Assembly (NCBI RefSeq): GCF_020532725.1
Contig: NZ_JAJAVC010000003.1
Location: 496,001-560,000 of the forward strand
Direction: 5' to 3'
DNA length: 64,000 bases
Origin: Methylobacillus arboreus
GTDB lineage: Bacteria; Pseudomonadota; Gammaproteobacteria; Burkholderiales; Methylophilaceae
In this document: one piece after another, positions 1 through 5,541 of the stretch
Layout: the number at the start of each line of letters is the position of its first letter
Position numbering within the stretch: position 1 is the first letter of the stretch
Position numbers and translations under genes: made by a program
The notes under the pieces: generated by a model
What the model was told of the DNA's origin: nothing
Databases searched by the model: none
What the model saw: only the letters and a program-made list of their open reading frames with translations

Positions 1-153
1 ATCTGGCCACAGTGCCAATGCGACAAAGATACATGCCACACCTAAACCGGACGCAACATCTTGCCACGCATACGAGGAAAGAGACAAGAATGCGTGAATG
101 AAGAACAAGCTGGCTCCAGCAGCCATGAGCGCTTGTACGAACTTTCTCTTCAA
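1..153 (-). CDS. partial integron cassette ORF, small membrane protein
   Basis: This reading frame is open from a TTG codon at 153 to the left window edge (51 codons, no stop). A GGAG-like ribosome site lies just upstream (about 159-164). The visible product starts LKRKFVQALMAAG and contains two hydrophobic stretches with a short loop, so it is probably a small inner-membrane protein. It sits directly behind an attC site on the same strand as the other cassette genes, which makes it the next cassette of the integron array. I do not recognise a family. The start is uncertain, because an ATG lies nine codons further in. Confidence 0.5.
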   Translation of the reverse strand, partial: MKRKFVQALMAAGASLFFIHAFLSLSSYAWQDVASGLGVACIFVALALWPD

Positions 154-168
154 GAGCTTCTCCTTTAA

Positions 169-226
169 GCCCAACGCCGAAGCCAAACCGCGTGCGAAGC
201 ACGTCGGCTGGAGCGCTTGGTTATGT
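169..226 (-). repeat. attC recombination site 1
   Basis: Inverse core ACATAAC and core GTTGGGC (minus strand) bound an imperfect palindrome with arms around GACGTGC/GCACGCGG. Length is about 58 bp, the same class as the other sites in the array. It separates the edge-truncated cassette from the 59-residue protein cassette. Confidence 0.75.
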
Positions 227-242
227 GTCTGCCCACAGGTTC

Positions 243-422
243 TTAACTGGTCTCGACCGGTTTCTCTGGCTTTGCAAAAAAAACCAATGGTATTGCCAAC
301 GGCCCCAAAATAACCGCGAACAGCCTCCAAGTTAAAGTCGGGTTTACATGGCGAATTTTCGCAATATAAATACAAAAAATGTTACTTAGCACCCAAGCCA
401 CGGTCAGAATATACGTGCTCAT
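243..422 (-). CDS. small two-helix membrane protein (integron cassette)
   Basis: A 59-residue protein starts MSTYILTVAW and ends with KPEKPVETS before a TAA stop. It is predicted to have two membrane segments, at about residues 4-22 and 32-50, joined by a short basic loop (KIRHVNP). It is the only gene between two attC sites, and a GGAGAAT-like ribosome site precedes the ATG. The overall plan resembles small superinfection-immunity or other envelope peptides found in cassettes, but I cannot assign a family. Expression would depend on a promoter upstream in the array, because no local one is evident. Confidence 0.6.
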   Translation of the reverse strand: MSTYILTVAWVLSNIFCIYIAKIRHVNPTLTWRLFAVILGPLAIPLVFFAKPEKPVETS

Positions 423-461
423 AAAATTCTCCTAAGTGGTTCAGAATCGGTTTTTCGATAC

Positions 462-524
462 ACATAACGTGGAGTTAACCGGCTCCGCGCTTTTGCGGAG
501 TCCAGGTTGAACGTAGGGTTAGGC
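462..524 (-). repeat. attC recombination site 2
   Basis: The site is bounded on the minus strand by GCCTAAC and GTTATGT cores, with a palindromic centre around CTCCGC/GCGGAG. It is about 63 bp long. The toxin stop codon (TAA) lies inside the GCCTAAC core. Confidence 0.8.
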
Positions 525-815
525 TCTTGCTTGCCAAATGGCAGGGTCTCTGCTGCCATGAAATACTGCGAGGACAACAATGCGATGTTTTTCTTCGCGA
601 AAATAAACACTGTACGGGAAACGATTTGCAACGACGCGTCGAACGTCCTCGCGAACAATGGCAAACTGGAGAGGGTGTTTAGATGCCAGCGATACACAGC
701 GGTCAATCTCAGCAATGAACTCAAGAGCAAGACCAACTCGCTTGGTTTCATACCACGCACTTGCTTCGATGAACTCTGTACTGGCGGCACGATGGAAAGT
801 AACGGGCAAACTCAT
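519..815 (-). CDS. ParE/RelE-superfamily toxin (integron cassette)
   Basis: A 98-residue protein of the type II toxin-antitoxin RelE/ParE superfamily. It starts MSLPVTFHRAA, has the helical hairpin EFIEASAWYETKR, and the C-terminal strands FPYSVYFREE and RIVVLAVFHGSRDP, which are characteristic of plasmid-stabilisation ParE-like toxins that poison gyrase or cleave mRNA. The target cannot be told from sequence. Its ATG overlaps the stop of the upstream antitoxin gene by four bases (ATGA), so the pair is translationally coupled. Its own TAA stop lies in the attC core. Toxin-antitoxin cassettes are known to stabilise long chromosomal integron arrays, and that is its likely role here. Confidence 0.88.
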   Translation of the reverse strand: MSLPVTFHRAASTEFIEASAWYETKRVGLALEFIAEIDRCVSLASKHPLQFAIVREDVRRVVANRFPYSVYFREEKHRIVVLAVFHGSRDPAIWQARA

Positions 816-1039
816 TGCCTGATTTTGGCAAGAGCGGCAGCCTTTACTTCATTCCAGGGAACTACATCATCGGGGTTGGCACGGTGGTCTGCGAGGCGGC
901 GGTCAAGTTCCGTTTTCTGCGCTTCGGTCAACGATGGCGCGGCACCACGGCTAACAATGCCATCCCAGATGGCTTCAACCAGTTCGATTTGCTCGTCAAT
1001 GTCGAGCACACGAGCTTGCTGCAAGAGTTGAGTATTCAT
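812..1039 (-). CDS. antitoxin, addiction-module protein family
   Basis: The 75-residue partner of the adjacent toxin. The product begins MNTQLLQQARVLD, carries the helix IDEQIELVEAIWDGI and ends with WNEVKAAALAKIRQ, the layout of the short addiction-module component family (Unstab_antitox, TIGR02574-like). I chose the start at 1039 because a GGAG lies about eight bases upstream. The longer frame back to 1087 would begin next to the attC core and adds 16 residues lacking family similarity. The ATGA overlap with the toxin gene supports co-expression. The mechanism (binding and neutralising the toxin, repressing the operon) is inferred from the family. Confidence 0.85.
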   Translation of the reverse strand: MNTQLLQQARVLDIDEQIELVEAIWDGIVSRGAAPSLTEAQKTELDRRLADHRANPDDVVPWNEVKAAALAKIRQ

Positions 1040-1108
1040 GATCTGGACTCCATTCAGAACCAATGGGGCAATTCTAGCGCTCATCACTTACCATGTCGAA
1101 CTACGTAT

Positions 1109-1168
1109 GCCTAACGCCTGAATTAAGCCGCGCCGCGAAGCGGCGTCGGCTTGAATGAATTGTTAGGC
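1109..1168 (-). repeat. attC recombination site 3, aadA-type
   Basis: A 60-bp site with perfect GCCTAAC and GTTAGGC cores and a central palindrome GCCGCGCCGCGAAGCGGCGTCGGC. From memory, the sequence is nearly identical to the attC of aadA cassettes in mobile class 1 integrons. It holds the stop codon of the preceding cassette gene. Confidence 0.9.
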
Positions 1169-1480
1169 CGCGCCCGGTGAGTTGGCGAGCCTGGTTAGCA
1201 TTACCTTGCCCATCTCTGACGGTGCCCGGCTATACGATTCCCGGAGCAAGGGCCCGTAGCTGTATGGAAGGGCTTCGACTCCGTGGACGATTGACCAGAA
1301 CACCCCAGCGCCATCCTCCTCCGGGAATCTCTCAAAGACTCCAAAGAGCATAGGCAGCACGTCGATTGGCAGCTGACCTAGCGCCCAAAGCTCATTGAGA
1401 AGATCATCCAGCGGCAACCATACCCCGTCTGCTGGTTCGAATTGGGCGATGTCTCTGAGGATTTCGGATTGCGAGCGCAT
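1163..1480 (-). CDS. hypothetical protein (integron cassette)
   Basis: A 105-residue acidic, mostly helical soluble protein starting MRSQSEILRDIAQF. Its mid-section (FERFPEEDGAGVFWSIVHGVEALP) and its end (PSEMGKVMLTRLANS) resemble small HEAT-like or immunity-type proteins that I have seen in cassette and polymorphic-toxin settings. I cannot name the family, and that similarity is only an impression. It is a single-gene cassette between two attC sites, and its TAA stop is formed within the attC core. Confidence 0.7.
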   Translation of the reverse strand: MRSQSEILRDIAQFEPADGVWLPLDDLLNELWALGQLPIDVLPMLFGVFERFPEEDGAGVFWSIVHGVEALPYSYGPLLRESYSRAPSEMGKVMLTRLANSPGAA

Positions 1481-1490
1481 TTGCAGAGCG

Positions 1491-1550
1491 GCCTAACGCA
1501 TGAGATAAGGGGCTTGCGATAGCAAGTCCCGCTTGATGGATGGGTTATGC
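1491..1550 (-). repeat. attC recombination site 4
   Basis: The site is bounded by GCATAAC and GTTAGGC (minus strand), with the palindrome GGGGCTTGCGATAGCAAGTCCC. It is 60 bp long. It ends the cassette encoding the protein at 1556-2143. Confidence 0.85.
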
Positions 1551-1555
1551 ATTGT

Positions 1556-2143
1556 TTAATTAGACCTTGAGAACAGCTTCTTTAAATCAACACCAATACC
1601 CGAAAAATTCGGCTCAAGAATTAGTGCGTCAACTAATGCCCTGCCAACCCCAGCGTTTTGTTTTTTTGCAACTTGAAAATTGCTTATTTCTTTTTTGTTT
1701 CTAATATCAGTAAATATTTTCTCTATCAGTGCCACAACATCTGATGGTTGTTTACATGTGTCTTTTAGTTTTAGAAAAATAAGTTTATCTTCAGGTATTG
1801 GCTCACCGCGACACTGCTTGTTGTCACGCTCTAAAAAATACTTCGGATGGATTGTTGTTACAAGAATAGCTGGAAGAAGCTCTTCGGGTTTAATGCCGTT
1901 AATACTTTCCCATGACAGCAGTTCGGAATAAAAGTGACTTTCCCCCAATGGCTGAATTACCACAGCGTCATTTTTTGAAGCAAATTCAGCCATACGATCA
2001 AAATTTGCTCGGAGGGTGTTAGCAATTGGTTCGTCCCAATTGTAATAATCAAGGACGTATAAATAGTAACTGCGAGAAACATTCTCGGGTATTTCAGCAA
2101 TTGAATGTATTTTTAGACCCACAGTTTTTCCTTGAGCATGCAT
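1556..2143 (-). CDS. hypothetical protein (integron cassette)
   Basis: A 195-residue protein starting MHAQGKTVGLKIHSIAEIPENV. An upstream in-frame ATG at 2212 would translate straight through the attC site, so I take 2143, whose ATG is part of the attC core GTTATGC. A GTG a few codons later is an alternative start. The product alternates predicted strands and helices (SYYLYVLDYYN, DAVVIQPLG, LLPAILVTTIHPKYF) and has a Lys-rich, Asn-rich C-terminal half. No family is recognised. Codon use is AT-richer than that of the chromosomal genes, which fits an imported cassette. Confidence 0.65.
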   Translation of the reverse strand: MHAQGKTVGLKIHSIAEIPENVSRSYYLYVLDYYNWDEPIANTLRANFDRMAEFASKNDAVVIQPLGESHFYSELLSWESINGIKPEELLPAILVTTIHPKYFLERDNKQCRGEPIPEDKLIFLKLKDTCKQPSDVVALIEKIFTDIRNKKEISNFQVAKKQNAGVGRALVDALILEPNFSGIGVDLKKLFSRSN

Positions 2144-2198
2144 AACGTTTGAATTAAGGGGCTGGCTTAGCCAGTCCCGCTTGAATGATGGGTTAGAA
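2140..2198 (-). repeat. attC recombination site 5
   Basis: The site is bounded by TTCTAAC and GTTATGC cores, with the palindrome GGGGCTGGCTTAGCCAGTCCC, and is about 59 bp long. Its sequence is close to sites 4, 8 and 9, so this appears to be the host-type attC of the array. Confidence 0.88.
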
Positions 2199-2202
2199 CT
2201 TT

Positions 2203-2787
2203 TCACGGCCATCTCTTTTGTATTAACTGTAAGACGTTCGCACCAGTGTCACCAGACTTTCTAAGTTGCACCTGCTCCAAGCCAGCCATAGCCCCGAACA
2301 GTTCGGCGCAGTTTAGACACTCTTCAAGCTCTTCATCATCAAATTTTGGCTCGACTGCGTCGGGTGATTGCCAGCGTTGAAGATGCAGACCCCCTGTGTG
2401 TGTAAAGGCGCACATGAAGCCCCAGTTTTCTTTTTTTATGCGAGATAAAATACCATCAGAGAAATCTGGGATTGCTTCTATCTCGGCAACCATCGTTTTA
2501 GAGGGTTCCGCGCCTTTGAAAAAATCGTTTGCTTGCTCCTCGGTTGCGCAATGCTTTAGCCAAAGGCCCCGCAGGTAGGCCTCGAAAAGCGAGCGCAGCA
2601 ACGCAAAGCTAGAGGAATAAAAGGTGTTCTTCATCAGGAACACAATTGCAGCGTGATGGTCTTGGGCGATACCAAAGCAGGCTGATGCGGTTCGGTTCTT
2701 TATCGTCGACAATATCTCTATTTCATTCGTGAGTTCGTGAAGCTCCGCACCAAATGACTCTGCCGCAAAAATTCTCTCAGGCGTCAT
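2203..2787 (-). CDS. uncharacterised helical protein, possibly DUF5677/DUF6988-like (integron cassette)
   Basis: A 194-residue, mainly helical protein. I start it at MTPERIFAAESF (2787), immediately inside the attC, because the longer frame to 2847 translates the recombination site. The central segment (FLMKNTFYSSSFALLRSLFEAYLRGLWL) looks like the R-x-x-x-E/A helix of HEPN-like uncharacterised families such as DUF5677 or DUF6988. That assignment is by eye and tentative. It is followed by TGA close to the next attC. HEPN-like proteins often act as RNases in conflict systems, but no catalytic RxxxxH motif is obvious here, so function remains unknown. Confidence 0.65.
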   Translation of the reverse strand: MTPERIFAAESFGAELHELTNEIEILSTIKNRTASACFGIAQDHHAAIVFLMKNTFYSSSFALLRSLFEAYLRGLWLKHCATEEQANDFFKGAEPSKTMVAEIEAIPDFSDGILSRIKKENWGFMCAFTHTGGLHLQRWQSPDAVEPKFDDEELEECLNCAELFGAMAGLEQVQLRKSGDTGANVLQLIQKRWP

Positions 2788-2793
2788 GATCAG

Positions 2794-2865
2794 TTCTAAC
2801 GTTTGAGGTAAGGGGTACGGAGCCGACTTGTCGGCGGAGCACCCCACTTGACCGAAGGGTTAGAC
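2794..2865 (-). repeat. attC recombination site 6, longest of the array
   Basis: The site is bounded by GTCTAAC and GTTAGAA on the minus strand and is about 72 bp long. Its stem is extended (GGGGTACGGAGCCGACTTG paired with CGGCGGAGCACCCC), so it is longer than the approximately 60-bp sites around it. It overlaps the stop codon of the protein at 2860-3363. Confidence 0.82.
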
Positions 2866-3363
2866 AGAGTGTTCATGGGCCGAATCGTTGGCACAACCAA
2901 TGGAGTAGCTAGATATACGGAGCAGCTCCTTACGACCTGATTGCCAGACATGTGGTTCTTCGTGATTAAGTAGCTGCGGCAATGAAGAAATAGTAAGCAG
3001 CACATTTGCTCGGAGACCTTTGGCTAACAAGTGATATGGCAAAAGTACGTCTGGCCATAGCACAGCACCATGAATGAAAGGTGGCTCGTACGTAGAGGTA
3101 GTGTGGATTAGAAATCCTATGTCTTCTTCAGTTAACTCAGTGGCCAATTCTTGAGCAGATGCCAATCCCGCCACAAGGCTGAGGTGGATATCCATAGATT
3201 CCAGTAACTCGCCAGATGACAACTGAATTTCAGTATCTATTCGAGCGCGAAGAACGAGCGAGAGGCGGCGTCTCGTAGTAGGTAGTGCGTTTGATATTGT
3301 TATTTCGTCCGATACGCTTACGCTAACGACGGAAAAATTAACTAGAAGTGGGAAATCAGCCAT
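2860..3363 (-). CDS. hypothetical protein (integron cassette)
   Basis: A 167-residue soluble protein starting MADFPLLVNFSVVSVSVSDE, with a beta-rich N-terminal half (alternating hydrophobic residues, RRRLSLVLRARIDTEI) and the later segment FLIHTTSTYEPPFIHGAVLWPDVLLP. The length is that of a complete one-domain protein, and the TAA stop is made by the attC core. No recognisable motif or family. The ATG is about 14 bases inside the preceding attC core, which is typical spacing for cassette genes. Confidence 0.65.
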   Translation of the reverse strand: MADFPLLVNFSVVSVSVSDEITISNALPTTRRRLSLVLRARIDTEIQLSSGELLESMDIHLSLVAGLASAQELATELTEEDIGFLIHTTSTYEPPFIHGAVLWPDVLLPYHLLAKGLRANVLLTISSLPQLLNHEEPHVWQSGRKELLRISSYSIGCANDSAHEHSV

Positions 3364-3376
3364 GTTGGAAGGATAT

Positions 3377-3436
3377 GCCTAACGCTGGAGTTAAGCGGCG
3401 CGCGGTACGCGCGTCCGCTTGGACGACTGGTTAGAG
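3377..3436 (-). repeat. attC recombination site 7
   Basis: Cores CTCTAAC and GTTAGGC (minus strand) flank the palindrome GCGGCGCGCGGTACGCGCGTCCGC. It is 60 bp long. It contains the stop of the SUKH-family gene. Confidence 0.88.
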
Positions 3437-3748
3437 CGCACCACGAAGTTGCGCCTCGAATGCGCTCCACGTAGGAGCAAGTGTAAGTGCGGCCGATGGT
3501 GCCATGCCAATGAAGGGAAGATGCACGACGGAGCCGCTGGGCGAGATTGCAAACATTTCGCCGCCGCCGCTTGTAGCGAACCCGAAGAAGCCCGGAGCGT
3601 ACTTGGGAACCTCGTACTCCTGGTTGTAAGTGACAAGCTCGCTGAGCGGCCAAAATTCGCAAAGGTAAGGATCGGCGTCCAGCTCGCAAACTAGCGGCTT
3701 GCCGGATGAGTAGTAGCTGATCAGTTCTTGGGGTGCGGATACGTCCAT
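3431..3748 (-). CDS. SMI1/KNR4 (SUKH) family protein (integron cassette)
   Basis: A 105-residue protein with the SUKH signature: WPLSELVTYNQEY followed by APGFFGFATSGGGEMFAI and SGSVVHLPF. SUKH proteins bind and neutralise toxin domains in polymorphic-toxin and contact-dependent systems, and they are frequent orphan immunity genes in integron cassettes. No matching toxin is visible in this window, so this is probably a stand-alone immunity gene. Its TAA stop lies in the attC core. The family call rests on the conserved GFFGFATSGGGE stretch, and the immunity role is inferred. Confidence 0.82.
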   Translation of the reverse strand: MDVSAPQELISYYSSGKPLVCELDADPYLCEFWPLSELVTYNQEYEVPKYAPGFFGFATSGGGEMFAISPSGSVVHLPFIGMAPSAALTLAPTWSAFEAQLRGAL

Positions 3749-3753
3749 GTGCG

Positions 3754-3811
3754 CTCTAACGTTTGAATTAAGGGGCGCCGTTAGGCGTCCCGCTTGAATG
3801 ATGGGTTAGAA
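3754..3811 (-). repeat. attC recombination site 8
   Basis: Bounded by TTCTAAC and GTTAGAG cores with a short palindrome GGGGCGCCGTTAGGCGTCCC, about 58 bp. Closely similar to sites 5 and 9. Confidence 0.88.
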
Positions 3812-4579
3812 CTACACCCCACTAAACTGACGCTCAAATAATGTGCCTACCAACCAAACTGATGAAGCGGGAAGTATCCAAGCCAAAATAATCATTACAT
3901 ATGGAAGCACGTAAATTTCTTTTGATGACGACACTACGCCAGTTGAAAATGTTTCAAAGTTACCAGCGGTAAACAAGACAATTCCTAGCACTATTTCGAG
4001 AACGACAATAGAGAACGAGTTGCCGTGTTCTCGCATATGCTTATAAGAATCTACAATCCCACCTTTGGCTGCACTACGTTTGTTTGCAAGTTTTTGGTAG
4101 AAAATTAATAATTCTTTGCTTTTTAGGAGAGTGGCAATAATAGCGATATATTGCGGCCAGAGAACAAGAGAAGCGAGCGCAAACACCAAAGAGTAAAAGT
4201 AAAGGACTACGCCAGACATTGACCGAGTAAAGAAAAAAACCGCGGTTGCTATCACAGGCGGTATAAGTAAGAGTGCCACTCGCCAATAAGGGGCTTTAGC
4301 ATTTTTGCCTATATCGAGCAAGAATCTACCGACATGGAAAACCAATATAGGGGCACTTGCAATGTAGCAATAAGCTAAGCCATAGCCTGCAAGCAATGCA
4401 AGCAAAGTGCCATCAATTTTTCCAGCTTCCGCACCGAACAGCATCGGCTTAAGAATGGGGTTTGTGTTGCATAAGAAGAAAAAAATAACAGCACCTACAA
4501 CGCTACCCATTCCATATCGGACAGCGTAAAACTCCCACCAACGGGATGATGATTGATTTTCTTGTTCAGGTTGGCTCAT
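3812..4579 (-). CDS. six-helix membrane protein of unknown function (integron cassette)
   Basis: A 255-residue protein starting MSQPEQENQSSSRWWEFYAVRYG. It has about six predicted membrane segments, including GSVVGAVIFFFLC, LLALLAGYGLAYCYIASAP, ALLLIPPVIATAVFFF, a long hydrophobic stretch around LYFYSLVFALASLVLWP, VLEIVLGIVLFTAG and YVMIILAWILPASSVWLV. The short polar N-terminus is probably cytoplasmic. It is one of the larger single-gene cassettes and stands second from the attI end, so it should be transcribed from Pc. I recognise no transporter or sensor family. Confidence 0.7.
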   Translation of the reverse strand: MSQPEQENQSSSRWWEFYAVRYGMGSVVGAVIFFFLCNTNPILKPMLFGAEAGKIDGTLLALLAGYGLAYCYIASAPILVFHVGRFLLDIGKNAKAPYWRVALLLIPPVIATAVFFFTRSMSGVVLYFYSLVFALASLVLWPQYIAIIATLLKSKELLIFYQKLANKRSAAKGGIVDSYKHMREHGNSFSIVVLEIVLGIVLFTAGNFETFSTGVVSSSKEIYVLPYVMIILAWILPASSVWLVGTLFERQFSGV

Positions 4580-4592
4580 TTGTGCTCCCTAG

Positions 4593-4652
4593 TTCTAACG
4601 TTTGAGATAACCGGCTTGCCGAAGGCAAGTCCGGTTGATTGATTGGTTAGCC
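4593..4652 (-). repeat. attC recombination site 9, closest to attI
   Basis: Cores GGCTAAC and GTTAGAA (minus strand) flank the palindrome CCGGCTTGCCGAAGGCAAGTCCGG. It is 60 bp long. It carries the TAA stop of the first cassette gene. Confidence 0.88.
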
Positions 4653-5396
4653 GTTTATTGATAGGCGTATAGAATTTGGAGAAAGAACTTGGACGCCAAT
4701 ACGGTCCATGGCTTTTGCATTCTTCTGAAACCAATTTCGCACTGCTGTGCCTCCCATAATTCTGGGTGTGCCATTGGTATTAGCTCTGCGGTTTATTGTG
4801 CCAAGAATCGGTGAGATAGCTTGACCCAAGAATATCTCTATCGTCTCGCCGTCAGCACCAATATACTTCTGAGAGGATACTCCTACATTGAAGAACCCTG
4901 AGCGGTAGTATGTGGGCTGTAGGATGAAGCTAAAATTTTCTGCAGGAGTGGAGGTCAATTCCTGCAGAATATGCGGAGATTCGGTTTCTGAATCCGTAAT
5001 CTTTTCGGGCTTGCCACCATTCCATGGTGGATCGAGCTTGCGAATGATGTCATCCTCAAGTGCGGCGGCGAGATTGATATGAAATTTCCCGTAGTGTAGA
5101 AGGCCGTTGTCAGGTAATGCAAGTATTTCAATGACCGCTCCATGCTCAAGTAATTCAATGATTCTTTGGTTGTTATTTATGTTCGTCGTCTGAGTTTTTC
5201 CCGGTGTTTTGTAGCCTGCCATTCTGGCTGCAAGCGTTCGGATAGTTTTGCCCACATACATCACTTCTGCATCGCATACAAAAGCGTAGAGGATATTCGT
5301 CTGCGTCGCATTTCGAGTGAGGTCGAACTTTAGTTTTCCTTCGGCTAGGAACCAGTGACCAGCGGGCTGAAATCCAATCTCAAGTAGACGGTTCAT
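4647..5396 (-). CDS. GIY-YIG nuclease domain protein (first integron cassette)
   Basis: A 249-residue protein with an N-terminal GIY-YIG-type nuclease domain at about residues 33-130. The visible elements are ILYAFV, then MYVGKT after ten residues, the basic RTLAARMAGY helix, and a later acidic motif LEDDIIRKLDPPWNG that supplies the usual metal-binding Glu. The C-terminal 110 residues, ending in RIGVQVLSPNSIRLSING, are not recognised and may bind DNA. It is the first cassette after attI and so should be the most strongly transcribed. Possible roles include restriction or anti-phage nuclease, but neither is proven by sequence. Its stop codon is within the attC core. Confidence 0.8.
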   Translation of the reverse strand: MNRLLEIGFQPAGHWFLAEGKLKFDLTRNATQTNILYAFVCDAEVMYVGKTIRTLAARMAGYKTPGKTQTTNINNNQRIIELLEHGAVIEILALPDNGLLHYGKFHINLAAALEDDIIRKLDPPWNGGKPEKITDSETESPHILQELTSTPAENFSFILQPTYYRSGFFNVGVSSQKYIGADGETIEIFLGQAISPILGTINRRANTNGTPRIMGGTAVRNWFQKNAKAMDRIGVQVLSPNSIRLSING

Positions 5397-5404
5397 GATC
5401 TCGA

Positions 5405-5460
5405 GTAATGGCTAACGTAAAGTAGCCATCCTATTTGACGCTTTATTTTCCGTCAAATGG
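5405..5460 (-). other. probable attI recombination region
   Basis: Between the first cassette and intI a single GTTAGCC core-like site (minus strand, 5416-5410) marks the junction where new cassettes would insert. Unlike the attC sites there is no flanking 60-bp palindrome ending in a second core, as expected of attI. The exact integrase-binding sites cannot be placed without experiment. The remaining sequence up to intI (5461-5541) is AT-rich. Confidence 0.6.
5428..5456 (-). promoter_or_regulatory. predicted cassette promoter Pc
   Basis: On the minus strand TTGACG (5456-5451) is followed after exactly 17 bases by TAGGAT (5433-5428), a near-consensus sigma-70 promoter pointing into the cassettes, 30-odd bases ahead of the first cassette ATG. 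The -35 box is half of a perfect inverted repeat, ATTTGACG (5433-5440) and CGTCAAAT (5451-5458), so a dimeric regulator could cover the promoter. Confidence 0.7.
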
Positions 5461-5541
5461 GTTTTTTGGTTGATGATATTTAATTTAATGTATAGTGTAA
5501 TCATTAAGTTAGTATTTTTTAGTGCGGCCTAAATTTTAAAA

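Noticed and set aside
419..790. 123-residue minus-strand frame overlapping the toxin gene
   Set aside because: It is out of frame with the ParE-like toxin, crosses the attC site and has no similarity; the toxin frame explains the region.
5460..5541. LexA/SOS box upstream of intI
   Set aside because: No CTGT-N8-ACAG-like sequence is visible; the region is AT-rich with only a weak TATAGT -10 candidate (5491-5496).
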